Assembly: GCA_002422765.1 (NCBI GenBank)
Contig: DITI01000020.1
Span: forward strand, 1 to 21,585
DNA length: 21,585 nucleotides
Reading direction: 5' to 3'
DNA from: Candidatus Pacebacteria bacterium UBA6188
Lineage (GTDB): Bacteria; Patescibacteriota; Microgenomatia; UBA1400; PJMF01
Shown here: positions 1 through 9,544 of the stretch, piece after piece
How positions within the stretch are numbered: the stretch's first letter is position 1
Layout: each line of letters starts with the position of its first letter
The notes under the pieces: generated by a model
Databases searched by the model: none
What the model was told of the DNA's origin: nothing
What the model saw: the letters and a program-made list of their open reading frames with translations, nothing else
Program-made: the position numbers and the translations under genes

Positions 1-3000
1 GGTCAATATTAATCTGTAACTCATCCATGTAGATGGATAGATTTTGAGTCAACTTGCGGTAAACTTGATTGGCTACCATGAAATTGCCATCAGTGAAGTT
101 GTTGGCGCCATTACGCACAAATTCAAGATTGGCTGGATCAGCCACAATGTAGCGACTGCGCATCAAAGAAGCCACGTAGGCCTTGTCAGATAATCTAGTG
201 TAATCCAAGGCCACTACATCAGACTCTGGGACGCCATACATGCGCGCTAAATCTCGAGTAATTTTGGCTTCCTGACCAGGTTTGGCGATATAAAGTCCAG
301 TAGCGTAATCCAATAACTCCACTTGAGCCTTAAGCACTAAAGCTCCGACAAAAGTTTTACCGCCAGCGGTGGTTAATTCAACTGCCACTCGCGGATCGCT
401 AATAATCTTGAGAAAAGTATCAACCTGATTGACTCTAGAGTTAAAGAAGGCTAAACCTTCTTCCACTCCTGCTCTGAACTCAGTCTCCCGAATCATGGTT
501 TCCATCTTGAGAGATAAAAGCTGGTCATCAAGCTTGATAGCAGATTCTTTACTATTCAATAAATCAGCCAAAGCGTCAGGATTTCTGGTTGCACCATCAA
601 ATAAGGAAATGTTTTTTAAACTCTTTTGCAAAGCGCTTAGTTTTTGGTAAGCAGCTAAGTCTGGATTCCTGCCCAAAACGCTATTATTTAGTTCAGTTAA
701 TTTATCATTGTATCTAGCTCTGGCTCTGGGCAAATCATCTCCGGTAGCGCCAAAGGCTTCTTCGCGCAAAGAAATCAACTCATTGACCAAGCGACGTTGT
801 TTGCTGGTTAAACCTAAATCGTTTCGTATTTTACGAAGCTCCAGTTCCACCGCCATATCCAGTTCTGCAGTCAACTTATCTTTGGGCGTAGCTAAAAGTT
901 TTTGCTTAGTACTGCCATCCACTACATCTTTAAGTAAGCTGGCCTCCAAAGTGGTGTTTCTCTTGGTGAGAGCATCAAGTTCAGCAGTTAAGCGTTGAAA
1001 GGTTCGAGCTTGATCTGCATCTGCCAGGTCCTTGGGCAATTTAGACAGTTCGGCACTCAGCTTAACTAGACGATCTTGATTGGTCAAAAATTCATTGTAG
1101 TTATCACGCAAAGACACAAATTGTTCACCTACTGTAGCCAAGAGTTGAGTCTCTGTTGGCTTGTCTAATGAACTAGCCAGAACATGTTTTTGATCCAAAA
1201 TCTGACGGTCAAGATCAGCTACTTGGCGACGCGCCGTTGCTGCTTCAGGACTAGCCGGATCCAAACCAGCCAATTTAACTCGCAAGTTTTCAGCTTCCGT
1301 GCTGAGGCTCAGAGCTTTGTAATAGGCAGCTCGACTAGCTTTGTCACCGGCAAAAAGATCAGTAAAGCGTTGCCACATGGAAGGTGAAGCAGAATCAGTG
1401 ACTTTTTTGAGAGAGGCAATTTGTGCCTCTACTGAAACCAAAGCTTTTTTGGTGATATCAGAATTAGGATCAGCTTTGAGCAAAGCTTGTCGATCCGCCT
1501 CTAGCTTGGCTAGCTTGTTGGCATTTTCTTGCATGGCAGCAATTGAAAGAAGACGCTTGCTATCTTCAGTTTCCAATTGCACTTTACCCGCTTTCAAAAC
1601 CTCAGCTTCGTACTTGGCCACATCCTCAGCTTTGGGAGCATAAGCTTCCACTGTTGCCAATTTATTTAAAGCTTCTCGATAAACATCAATCGCTTCATTT
1701 TGTTTGGCCACTTGCAACATCGCTTCGTTTTGCAAGCGTAGTGACTCGACAACTGAGAGATCTTTAACGTTTGCTTCTAAATCAGCCACCAAATCATTGC
1801 GCTGTCTTTGTAGATCCGCCAATTCTTCAACTTTGAGGCTCAAGCCACCCTCTTGAACCTGACGATCAATATTTTCAATCTGGTTGCGTAAGGTGATAAC
1901 CTGATCAGTGCTAGCTTCAAACAATCTGATTTGACGGTTTAGACTAATTTCCAAATCAGCATTACCAGCTTGACGAGCAGTAGCCAAACGCGTATCCAAG
2001 TCACTTAAAATTTGAGCTCTAGTAGCTGAATAATTTTCCACTGACCCTGGACTAGTGATTCTTGAGTTGGGGTTGAGAGCTAAAATGTCAGTCGATAAGT
2101 TGGCGTGCTGTGTTTCCAGTAATTTCAACTGTCTACTGACAATTGGATCAGCATTGCCCAAAGCGCGCAAAGAAAGAATTTCCACATCAACGGCATTCAG
2201 CTGAGTTTGTAAATCAGTTAATTTTGCTGTGTTTACATCACCTATATAAGCTCGGCGACTACTCGAAACCTGAGAAACATTTTGACCAACACTCAAAGCC
2301 AAGCCAATCCAAGCGTTAGTACAATCTTTTTCTGAAAAAGCATCGCCTGAACCAAAACAGGCCATCGATACTTGTTGTGCGTCAACTGCTACACCAGCCG
2401 GAATGTTTAAACGATCTAGAGCATAATCAATTTTGTTGGTGTAAGTGCTTGGCCCCAGTAAACCAAAGGCATTGCCTGCTACACCAGTTGCCGCAATCGC
2501 AGAGCTCAAACCACTCATGATGCCGCCACCAATGTTACCTTCACTAAAAGCGTTGTAAGAAGCTACACCTGAGTTAACTGCATTGTAACTATTCAAGGCT
2601 ATACCACCAATTTGACCAGTCTTGGTCAAGATTTGACCAGAAGTAGCCAATAAATTGGCAGTGTTGGCGGTGGTGCCAGCGTTAGCCAAGCCAGTCAAAA
2701 AACCTCCCGTACTGGTGATGGCCGCAACAGCAGAGTTAGCCAGCATTAAGTTACCCTGCTGGTTAAGTTGAGTCACTTGTAAATCAAGACTATCTCTCAG
2801 GTCAGCAATTTCTTGTTCGCTGGCGCCATTTTCTATGTAACTTTGCACGACAGCGTTTTCTCTGGATTCAATGTCCATCCTTTGAATCTCTAAGGCTTGA
2901 GCCTTCATCCCTGCGCCCTGGTAAAGAGAAAAGGCTGAGGACGACATGCCAAGTAGCAAAGGCGTACCAACTCCACTCAAAATCATGGCTCCCACCACTA

Positions 3001-5908
3001 CAGTGCCAGCCACTGGCGCCACTACTTTTTCCAAACGCTCATAATTCAATTCTTCTCTAGAACGTTGAACCTCTGGATCGTTGAGAAATTGTTCAAAAGT
3101 CACTTGATTGACCGGTGTCGCCCCATCAGTCTTGGTGCTTTCCAAATAATTTTGGTAAAGCTTAACCGCTGCGTCCTGAGAGTATTCAGCTCTAAATTCT
3201 GCCGTCGCTTCCTTAGCGTATTCAATTGGATCGATAATCTTCAAATCATCTTCACCTAAATACAAACTTTGGTTAATGGCCATCTCATTCATTTGAACAG
3301 CAGCTTGCATGGAACCGACGTTCACCATAAAAGCTCCAATCTGCTCTCCCAAGTTATTCAAGGTTTTTTGAGTGTAATATCCGCCCGAAGCCGCTTGATA
3401 GTTATAATCCAAAACTTTTTGTCCATTGATTTCTAGATTATTGGCTCCCAGCAAAGCCACATTAGCAATACTCGTATCAGCTGGACCAGTGTAGCCATAA
3501 TATTTACTAGTCGCATAATTAGTGGCAATGTTTTGCGCTACATCCACATTGGCCCATTGAGAACTGAGTTGATTGAAAGTTAAGTTGACAGTTTGACCAA
3601 CTGTTAAGCCTAACTCTTCTCTGGTAAATTCACGCTTAAAAATATTATCGTCCATCAAAGCGTTACCATAAGACAAGCCCCAAGTGTAATCATTGAGGGC
3701 TTCCCGATTGCTAGTCGCGTAAGCGAAAGTTTGTGAAGCATTAAAAACCTTAGTTGCTTCAACTGCGGCAGAATAATTGTCCATTGATTCTTGGTAGTAA
3801 TTGACCTGTGGCGAATCAGCCATGTAAACATAGTTGCCACTGCCCGCATTCGACATGGCCACCGAAGCGATAAATAAATCCCAGAAACTGTCTTGTTTTT
3901 TATCTTTAGTCTTGTCCAAAATTTGATTGGAATAAGTAACGGCTAGATCAGGCACATTCACCTCTGGGTTGCTGCCATACATTTTGTCCAGCATCAAAGA
4001 AATGGTTTGAGTTGAGTTGGAAGAATTAATCGTACAATTCGTAACTTTTAACTCCTTACAAACTGAAGTGAGCGAAGCTCCGCCATCCATAGCGAAATTG
4101 TTAACCGCTTGACTAAAACGACCAGGCAAAACTAACTCAGTGTAAAGCTCATTGCCAACTGTCGAGCCATAAATACTGGATAGTAAAAGTTTAGGATCGT
4201 CTGGAATCCAAGTGCCATAGCTATGAGCTAGGTTGCTATTGGCGTAGTAATTTTTTAGGTAGCTCGCATCTTGTGTCTTGGCAAACAAACTCAAAGCAAC
4301 TTGAGGGTTGTGCTTAGTGATTTCAGCTTCCAAAAAAGCTTTGAGAGCAGTGCGGTCATCGGGACCAACATTGATATTAACACTCTTGCCGGTATACAAA
4401 GTGTAAAGCTGGGATAGATCGCTCATGGTTGAGTCTTGAGGACCTTTATTGATGAAGCTCTCCACCAAGTTTTGCTCTTGCACTGCATTGTTGCGAGCGG
4501 TCACAATCGCTGTTGCATCTTGTCTGGCTTGAGTAACTGAAGTGTCAGAAAATTTGGAAAGCAAAAGTGCTAAGGCATCAGCTTCTGACAGACCCTTTAG
4601 CTGATCGGCAGTAACCACTCCTGCGTCAATGGCTGCTTTCTTGAGTTTATCAATGCTAGCCTCACTGTCATTTAGGTAGTTTTGATATTCTTGATTGAGC
4701 TTATCAATACTTTGTTCTTGAGTGGCGATAGCCGTTGTGTATTTCTTGCGATCAGCACTAAGCTGACTTGAATCAATACCAAATGCACCCAAAATGCCGT
4801 TTAAATCACCATATTTTTGAGTTGGATCGTAGCCAAAAATGGCAATGAATTTTTCTTTGGCCAACTTGCTTAAATTAGCGTCGTTCTCAGCCGTAACCAA
4901 ATCCTGATAAAGTTTGCCTACCGCAGTGCTAATCGTTAGTTGTTGAGCAGTGGACTGATTGAGTTGATCCAAAACCTGATAACGAGTAGCTAGATTAGGA
5001 TCACTGATAATCTGCTTATTAAAATCAAAAACAGCCTGTTCTTCAGGAGTTAGCTTGCCTTTTTTGCTAAGCTCGGCATTTTCTGCCGCTGCTTGTTGCT
5101 GAAGTGAAGAGGCGCTAGTTAGAGCCGATAAAATTGCTTGCGCTTTGAGCAGATCGGCATTATTGGCTCCAGAACTATAGAGAGAACCAGCATTAAAACT
5201 GATACCATAAGTTTTTTTGTAAAGATCTTCTAAAGCCTTCAGGTCGCCAGTTTTTTCATAAGTTTCCACAGCCTTTTGCCAATCTACATAAGGCACTTCG
5301 ATTTTCTTCAAAAAAGCATAGCAATAATCACCAGTCGCATTATTACAATTGTCGGTACGAGGTGGCATCACCAAGTAACCGTTGACGGTTGAACCGTAAG
5401 CATAACAAGTCCCATCAATTGGGAAGCCTTGACCACCACAATTGGAGCCTAAGCTCTGAGTGGTGCCAACGACTTTCTTGACTGTTTCAGCGCCGAAATT
5501 AACGCTCTCATAGGTCTTTTTATTTTCGATATATGGATAGCTGTAACGACCAGAAGCCAAAATTAGCTTACCCCCAGCCAATTCATCACCAGGCATATAA
5601 CAGAAATCATTCATCCAAACACCCTTACCACCACAGCCAGATTGAGAATTGGGGCGAGTGCCGGTGTAGGAAGTGCTGACTACTCCTTTTTTATTAAGAT
5701 CACTACCAGGAACGGTGGTAGGAGTCGGGGTGGGACTAGAACTGGTTTGAGCAGCTGGAGCCAAAAGATGCGGAGCCTCTGTTTCCGAAGCTTGCTGGCG
5801 ATTGTCTTGATTGCTTTTGAGTAAAACAAAACCAGCTATTGTCGCTAGACACAAAAAAAGAAACAAAAAGGTGGAAAAAAGATAGCGTTTCTTTGTACGA
5901 CTAAGCAT
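1..5908 (-). CDS. Giant membrane-anchored protein with C-terminal SecA-like ATPase domain (3' end beyond window)
   Basis: The reading frame is open from ATG at 5908 to the left edge (1969 residues seen, no stop), so the C-terminus is missing. Residues 1-30 are a basic start plus a hydrophobic anchor, followed by a Ser/Pro/Thr linker. Two copies of C-G-G-x-G-x6-C-Y follow (C92/C103 and C157/C168), typical of an extracytoplasmic, disulfide-capable region. A second hydrophobic stretch spans about 962-988. A long Ala/Leu/Glu/Gln-rich, probably coiled-coil region runs to about 1810. The end resembles SecA NBD1: VELTTAGGKT (Lys 1851) parallels the SecA Walker A, and IYMDELQINID (D1962, E1963) parallels VDEVDSILID, 111 residues apart against about 101 in E. 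coli SecA. The two anchors would put the ATPase in the cytoplasm (inference). No Shine-Dalgarno is visible. It is the last visible gene of the murJ-pilN-pilO cluster. It could be a SecA-derived motor rather than a translocase; substrate and function are unknown. Confidence 0.85.
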   Translation of the reverse strand, partial: MLSRTKKRYLFSTFLFLFLCLATIAGFVLLKSNQDNRQQASETEAPHLLAPAAQTSSSPTPTPTTVPGSDLNKKGVVSTSYTGTRPNSQSGCGGKGVWMNDFCYMPGDELAGGKLILASGRYSYPYIENKKTYESVNFGAETVKKVVGTTQSLGSNCGGQGFPIDGTCYAYGSTVNGYLVMPPRTDNCNNATGDYCYAFLKKIEVPYVDWQKAVETYEKTGDLKALEDLYKKTYGISFNAGSLYSSGANNADLLKAQAILSALTSASSLQQQAAAENAELSKKGKLTPEEQAVFDFNKQIISDPNLATRYQVLDQLNQSTAQQLTISTAVGKLYQDLVTAENDANLSKLAKEKFIAIFGYDPTQKYGDLNGILGAFGIDSSQLSADRKKYTTAIATQEQSIDKLNQEYQNYLNDSEASIDKLKKAAIDAGVVTADQLKGLSEADALALLLSKFSDTSVTQARQDATAIVTARNNAVQEQNLVESFINKGPQDSTMSDLSQLYTLYTGKSVNINVGPDDRTALKAFLEAEITKHNPQVALSLFAKTQDASYLKNYYANSNLAHSYGTWIPDDPKLLLSSIYGSTVGNELYTELVLPGRFSQAVNNFAMDGGASLTSVCKELKVTNCTINSSNSTQTISLMLDKMYGSNPEVNVPDLAVTYSNQILDKTKDKKQDSFWDLFIASVAMSNAGSGNYVYMADSPQVNYYQESMDNYSAAVEATKVFNASQTFAYATSNREALNDYTWGLSYGNALMDDNIFKREFTREELGLTVGQTVNLTFNQLSSQWANVDVAQNIATNYATSKYYGYTGPADTSIANVALLGANNLEINGQKVLDYNYQAASGGYYTQKTLNNLGEQIGAFMVNVGSMQAAVQMNEMAINQSLYLGEDDLKIIDPIEYAKEATAEFRAEYSQDAAVKLYQNYLESTKTDGATPVNQVTFEQFLNDPEVQRSREELNYERLEKVVAPVAGTVVVGAMILSGVGTPLLLGMSSSAFSLYQGAGMKAQALEIQRMDIESRENAVVQSYIENGASEQEIADLRDSLDLQVTQLNQQGNLMLANSAVAAITSTGGFLTGLANAGTTANTANLLATSGQILTKTGQIGGIALNSYNAVNSGVASYNAFSEGNIGGGIMSGLSSAIAATGVAGNAFGLLGPSTYTNKIDYALDRLNIPAGVAVDAQQVSMACFGSGDAFSEKDCTNAWIGLALSVGQNVSQVSSSRRAYIGDVNTAKLTDLQTQLNAVDVEILSLRALGNADPIVSRQLKLLETQHANLSTDILALNPNSRITSPGSVENYSATRAQILSDLDTRLATARQAGNADLEISLNRQIRLFEASTDQVITLRNQIENIDRQVQEGGLSLKVEELADLQRQRNDLVADLEANVKDLSVVESLRLQNEAMLQVAKQNEAIDVYREALNKLATVEAYAPKAEDVAKYEAEVLKAGKVQLETEDSKRLLSIAAMQENANKLAKLEADRQALLKADPNSDITKKALVSVEAQIASLKKVTDSASPSMWQRFTDLFAGDKASRAAYYKALSLSTEAENLRVKLAGLDPASPEAATARRQVADLDRQILDQKHVLASSLDKPTETQLLATVGEQFVSLRDNYNEFLTNQDRLVKLSAELSKLPKDLADADQARTFQRLTAELDALTKRNTTLEASLLKDVVDGSTKQKLLATPKDKLTAELDMAVELELRKIRNDLGLTSKQRRLVNELISLREEAFGATGDDLPRARARYNDKLTELNNSVLGRNPDLAAYQKLSALQKSLKNISLFDGATRNPDALADLLNSKESAIKLDDQLLSLKMETMIRETEFRAGVEEGLAFFNSRVNQVDTFLKIISDPRVAVELTTAGGKTFVGALVLKAQVELLDYATGLYIAKPGQEAKITRDLARMYGVPESDVVALDYTRLSDKAYVASLMRSRYIVADPANLEFVRNGANNFTDGNFMVANQVYRKLTQNLSIYMDELQINID

Positions 5909-6016
5909 GTGTTTGAGTGGGTAAAAATTGCTGTTTAGAACGCAAATTACCCTATTCTAATTTACTACAAAAAACATCTGGTAGAAAGGGACAAAAAAGA
6001 GAAAATTGAAAGGTTT

Positions 6017-7804
6017 TTAGCGCTGGTTTTGCGAAGCAAAAGAATTGGCCAAAAAGTAACTCCACACGCCGGCCAAAATAAAGAATAAACCGCCCAAAAG
6101 CAAAGCAATCGTCGTGCCAACCGAACCAGCATTGTATTGACCGCTGGTGGTAGCCACAATCGCTGAATTAGTGCTTAGAGTAGGAGTGGCAGTGGCCTCT
6201 GGAGTAGGAGTGTTAGTTGGGGTAGTAGTGGGCGTATAAGGGTTGCCTGAACCATAGGGAATGCTGGGCACTGCGGTCGGAGTTGGCGTAGTGGCCTGAG
6301 CCAATTGGCGAGGCGTTGCTTCCGGAGCCACCACAAAATTATAGGTTTTGGTTACTTCTTGACCAGTTACCGGATCAATGTAAGTGTAGGTTGCGGAGTG
6401 TTCTCCTGGTTCGAGATTTTGACCCAAACTAGCCACATCAAGCACCAAATTGCCATCAGCATCAGTTTGCATGGTTTCGTCAATTTGGGTGTCAGAATGA
6501 ACCACCACTCTCACCATCGTATTGGCAGGCAAGGTAGCTTTGATTTGCGGTTGGGTGGTGGTAATAGTGGTGTTAGTGGCTTCAGCAGCTTCTTCCAAAT
6601 CGTCCAAATTTAAAACTACTGGTTCCTCTACTACTGGTGTGTTTTGATTTTCCGTGGCCAAAAGATTGCTTTGAGCAGCTTCCGAACTTTCTTCTGCTTG
6701 CTCCTGATCTTGATCCATGTTCAACATTTCACTAGACTGAGTTGAATCACTGGCTTCTTCGCTGTCTGATCCAAGATCTGCCAGCAACTCGTCCTTATCT
6801 ATGTCTGGCAAAGCATTATTTGTAACGGTAGCCGCACTACTAGCCCCTCCTTGGCTAAGGTTTAGATCTGGGACCGGCGCTGCATCTGAGATGATGCCTT
6901 GCCAACTACTGAGCAAACTAGGCTGAGTACCCTGAGCTTTAATATCGATTAAGCTATCATTTTCTAGAGGCAAATAAGCCGTTTTTTCAACATTAAAAGC
7001 ATTAGATAAAGAAATTCCCCAACTACCAGAGGCTTTGACTAAACTAGAGAGTGCTCCCATGCCCTCACCATAAAGATAAACCACTGCCCCTTCTGCAGGT
7101 GATCCTGCAGCGTCTAGGACATTGCCATAAACAGTTTGGTTGTTGACAGGTGATTGGTTGGGCTTGGCTGCTGTCGCCAGAGAATAAGGTTGGCCTTCAT
7201 TGTCAAAATTATTGGAACCTGTACCTAAAACATAATAATAAGTCTTGGCTGGGTCAAGACCTCTGACTGTGATGTGGTGGAGATTATAATCCTTGACTAC
7301 GCCAGAAAGTTGATCGCGATCATCGCTCGCTTGTCTCGTTAAAGACTTGGGATCTTCGCCATATTTAACGAAAGCAATCGTTCTTTCGCTAGTGTAAAAA
7401 GAGATGGTAAAAGTTTTATCTGTGACATTGGTAATTCTAATATTTTGTGGAGCAGTTTCTGGGGTAGCGCGTGGGGCAAAGACCCCAGTTCCCTGACCAA
7501 AAAGCAAAACTCCGGAGATTAAGGCAACGAATAAAACCAACAAACCCAAAACGGTGGGGATTTGTTTCTTGGAGCGAGGTCGCTTGACCTTGCTCTGCAA
7601 TTCCGCCTTCAATTCTGCCATTGAGGCACTCTCTTGGTTAGCTGTAGTTTGATTCTGCACAGCTGCCTTACTCAAGGTGGGAGTGTGATTGAGAGCTGAG
7701 GGAGGAGTCACTCTGGTTGGAGTGACAGCAGGATTGGCACTCGCTGGTAAAGAAGTGGTGCTTTGATTGGCTTGGCTAGTTGATTGATTAGTTTGAACCT
7801 GCAT
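6017..7804 (-). CDS. Surface protein with FN3-like and carboxypeptidase-regulatory-like modules, TM anchor at each end
   Basis: The protein has 595 residues from ATG 7804; an in-frame TTG 12 nt upstream is a weaker start, and neither has a Shine-Dalgarno. A Ser/Thr/Gln-rich N-terminus (about 1-75) and a Lys/Arg patch precede a TM helix at about 84-104. Next comes a beta-sandwich of FN3 or purple-acid-phosphatase N-domain type (about 118-205, with a conserved-looking GLDPAKTYYYVLGTG). After it is a module resembling carboxypeptidase regulatory domains (TVYGNVLDAAGSPAEGAVVY). An Asp/Glu/Ser-rich spacer, another Ig-like module (about 415-500), a Pro/Thr linker and a C-terminal TM helix (about 560-585) complete it. 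No catalytic motif is seen. The likely role is structural or adhesive at the cell surface. It sits between the pil-like genes and the giant SecA-like gene in the same orientation, suggesting shared envelope function (inference). Confidence 0.8.
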   Translation of the reverse strand: MQVQTNQSTSQANQSTTSLPASANPAVTPTRVTPPSALNHTPTLSKAAVQNQTTANQESASMAELKAELQSKVKRPRSKKQIPTVLGLLVLFVALISGVLLFGQGTGVFAPRATPETAPQNIRITNVTDKTFTISFYTSERTIAFVKYGEDPKSLTRQASDDRDQLSGVVKDYNLHHITVRGLDPAKTYYYVLGTGSNNFDNEGQPYSLATAAKPNQSPVNNQTVYGNVLDAAGSPAEGAVVYLYGEGMGALSSLVKASGSWGISLSNAFNVEKTAYLPLENDSLIDIKAQGTQPSLLSSWQGIISDAAPVPDLNLSQGGASSAATVTNNALPDIDKDELLADLGSDSEEASDSTQSSEMLNMDQDQEQAEESSEAAQSNLLATENQNTPVVEEPVVLNLDDLEEAAEATNTTITTTQPQIKATLPANTMVRVVVHSDTQIDETMQTDADGNLVLDVASLGQNLEPGEHSATYTYIDPVTGQEVTKTYNFVVAPEATPRQLAQATTPTPTAVPSIPYGSGNPYTPTTTPTNTPTPEATATPTLSTNSAIVATTSGQYNAGSVGTTIALLLGGLFFILAGVWSYFLANSFASQNQR

Positions 7805-7878
7805 AAAAACAAACAAAAGACAGAAATGTCCTTACCTTAAATTTACATGATCTAGCTGGTCGCAACAAGTACTAGACA

Positions 7879-8337
7879 TCAATTCTCCAAAACACCAGCT
7901 TCACTTGCTTGCTCGTCCGGCAACACAGAAGCTGAACTTGTTGTTGCCGTTGATTCCTCTGATTCCTCTAGCTCTTCGAGTGAACTTGATTCCAAATCTT
8001 CCTCTTCTGACTCCGTAATAAAATCAATGACGTTGATTTTCTCCAAACCAGCTTCCCCAACTTTTTTGTCAAAAATATAAATAGGGAAACCCTGCAATTC
8101 TCCCTGATCAAAAGCTCTTTTACGTAAAATTTCCTCAAAAACTCTCGATTCTAAGCGAGGCACAAAAGATTTGGCTAACTCTCGTAATTGGGGAGAAACG
8201 GAGCTAGTTCGAGAGGTGGTAAAAATACTCAAAAGAATCCACATCACCACCAAAACAAAAAACAAAATTCCCAACCACAAAACTCTTTTGTCGCGACGCA
8301 GCTTGGCTAATTGTTTTTGAATGTCATTACTTTTCAT
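7879..8337 (-). CDS. Small single-TM protein with acidic tail, third gene of the pilN-pilO-like cluster
   Basis: I do not recognise this 152-residue protein by sequence. A basic cytoplasmic start is followed by one strong TM helix (about 19-41), a short predicted extracytoplasmic domain containing LAKSFVPRLESRVFEEILRK, and a C-terminal third very rich in Glu, Ser and Thr. Its ATG overlaps the TGA of the pilO-like gene (ATGA), so translation is probably coupled. By position it corresponds to the pilP slot of classical pilMNOP operons. However, no PilP-like beta domain or lipobox is visible, so naming it pilP is not justified. The end is TGA at 7879-7881. Confidence 0.8.
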   Translation of the reverse strand: MKSNDIQKQLAKLRRDKRVLWLGILFFVLVVMWILLSIFTTSRTSSVSPQLRELAKSFVPRLESRVFEEILRKRAFDQGELQGFPIYIFDKKVGEAGLEKINVIDFITESEEEDLESSSLEELEESEESTATTSSASVLPDEQASEAGVLEN

Positions 8338-8954
8338 TTGCTTGGTGCATTTTCGTAGTAAGGCAAATTAATTCTGATGATAGCGGTCAAATTCTTCTGG
8401 TAACGACTACTGCCCAAACTAAAATTAACCTGATCCACGATCATCATTCTGCGAGAATCCATGATATCCTCGATAAACTGGCGAATTTTGAGGTAATCAC
8501 CTACCACATCAACGTTAAAAGTCAGGACTGTTCTTTTGGCGGCGGCTGCGCTCGCCTCTACTAGCTCTTCGGGCACAGCAGAAATAGTTACACCCTGAAT
8601 CACTAAGTCATTTTCGCTGGCCAACTTTTCCACCACTTTGAGGCTATCAACTAAAGTAGCAGTTTTAGGCATCGCCTCGTCTAATAAATAAAACTGTGAA
8701 CTAAAATTCTGATACTGACTTTGAGCGGTGTTTAAACTGGCAATTTTTTGCCCCAGTTGTTCGTCCAAAGTTCTCTTGTCTTCAATTTCCTTGATCAATT
8801 CCGACATGGTTTGCAAGGTTGGCTTAATAGCAAAAATAGCAAAAAAGATCACTGCCAAAATCGAGAAAACCAACTCCATAGAAACCCGCGCTACCGGATT
8901 CTTGTAGAAATCAAACAAGGCGTATTGGATTTGTTCTTGTCTACTTTTTGGCAT
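8334..8954 (-). CDS. pilO: PilO-like type IV pilus inner-membrane assembly protein
   Basis: The protein has 206 residues. A short cytoplasmic N-terminus is followed by one TM helix (about 25-46), a heptad-like coiled coil (about 50-105) and a C-terminal alpha/beta domain with GDYLKIRQFIEDIMDSRRMM, the ferredoxin-like fold layout of PilO/GspM. In type IV pili, PilN and PilO form a heterodimer linking the cytoplasmic PilM ring to the outer parts of the machine. Its ATG lies 14 nt inside the end of the pilN-like gene and its TGA overlaps the next ATG, so three genes are translationally coupled. The family call rests on architecture plus gene order; sequence identity to model PilO proteins would be low. 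Confidence 0.75.
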   Translation of the reverse strand: MPKSRQEQIQYALFDFYKNPVARVSMELVFSILAVIFFAIFAIKPTLQTMSELIKEIEDKRTLDEQLGQKIASLNTAQSQYQNFSSQFYLLDEAMPKTATLVDSLKVVEKLASENDLVIQGVTISAVPEELVEASAAAAKRTVLTFNVDVVGDYLKIRQFIEDIMDSRRMMIVDQVNFSLGSSRYQKNLTAIIRINLPYYENAPSK

Positions 8955-9513
8955 TTAAGTTAATCTTGGATCTCATATCAAAATTGAAGCCAGCGACTTT
9001 TTCACCTCTGGATTCAATTTTGTTGACACTGACTTCAGTAAAATAAGGACTTAGTTGTAAATTATTGACCAAAATATTGAGCGAATTTTGGGATAAGGCC
9101 GAACCGGTAAAATTAATTGAATCTGGCTTGATTAGTAAAGTTTCAAAAACCACATTTTCTGGCACATTCTCATTAAGAATGGGGAAAATATCAATCAAAT
9201 TTGCATCTTGTTTGAATTGCTGATAATCCTCAATCTGTTGTTGAATAAAACGAAAATTCTTCTCCAAATCACCATAGGAAGCGATCACTCTTTCCTTTTG
9301 GTTGAGTGCTCCATTGAGGTCTGTCACCATACGATCAAGAGTGAAGCGCGAAGCAAAGCTTAAAATCACAATCAGTTCTGTAAAAATCACAATGTAGCGA
9401 CCGACCGACAAAGCCCATTTCAAAAAACGACCCAGAGCCGTTTCGAAAAAGGGATCTTGAGGCACTAAATTAACAGCAATGTCCAATTTTTTACTGGCAG
9501 GCTTTTTTGACAT
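8941..9513 (-). CDS. pilN: PilN-like type IV pilus assembly protein
   Basis: The protein has 190 residues. The cytoplasmic N-terminus carries LDIAVNLVPQDP, the equivalent of the conserved I-N-L-x-P segment by which PilN contacts PilM. One TM helix follows (about 38-58), then a coiled coil (about 68-105) and a small alpha/beta domain with ILVNNLQLSPYFTEVSVNKI, typical of PilN/GspL-like proteins. It starts 31 nt after the murJ stop and overlaps pilO by 14 nt. No pilM gene is seen upstream in this window, where murJ lies instead, so the cytoplasmic partner must be encoded elsewhere or be absent. The start is ATG 9513 with only a weak GGA upstream. Confidence 0.8.
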   Translation of the reverse strand: MSKKPASKKLDIAVNLVPQDPFFETALGRFLKWALSVGRYIVIFTELIVILSFASRFTLDRMVTDLNGALNQKERVIASYGDLEKNFRFIQQQIEDYQQFKQDANLIDIFPILNENVPENVVFETLLIKPDSINFTGSALSQNSLNILVNNLQLSPYFTEVSVNKIESRGEKVAGFNFDMRSKINLNAKK

Positions 9514-9544
9514 CTTAATCCATGATAAAGGTTAAGAGAAACTT

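Noticed and set aside
429..5824. Plus-strand frames of 60-100 codons opposite the giant gene
   Set aside because: They are scattered, have no recognisable domains or ribosome sites, and lie antisense to one continuous minus-strand frame with protein-like composition and motifs.
6027..6041. TTTTGC-TTC-GCAAAA hairpin as terminator of the surface-protein gene
   Set aside because: It lies inside the last codons, is AT-rich, and has no T run directly after it.
7879..8337. Naming the third cluster gene pilP
   Set aside because: Only position supports it. There is no lipobox and no PilP-type beta domain, and its C-terminus is an acidic low-complexity tail.
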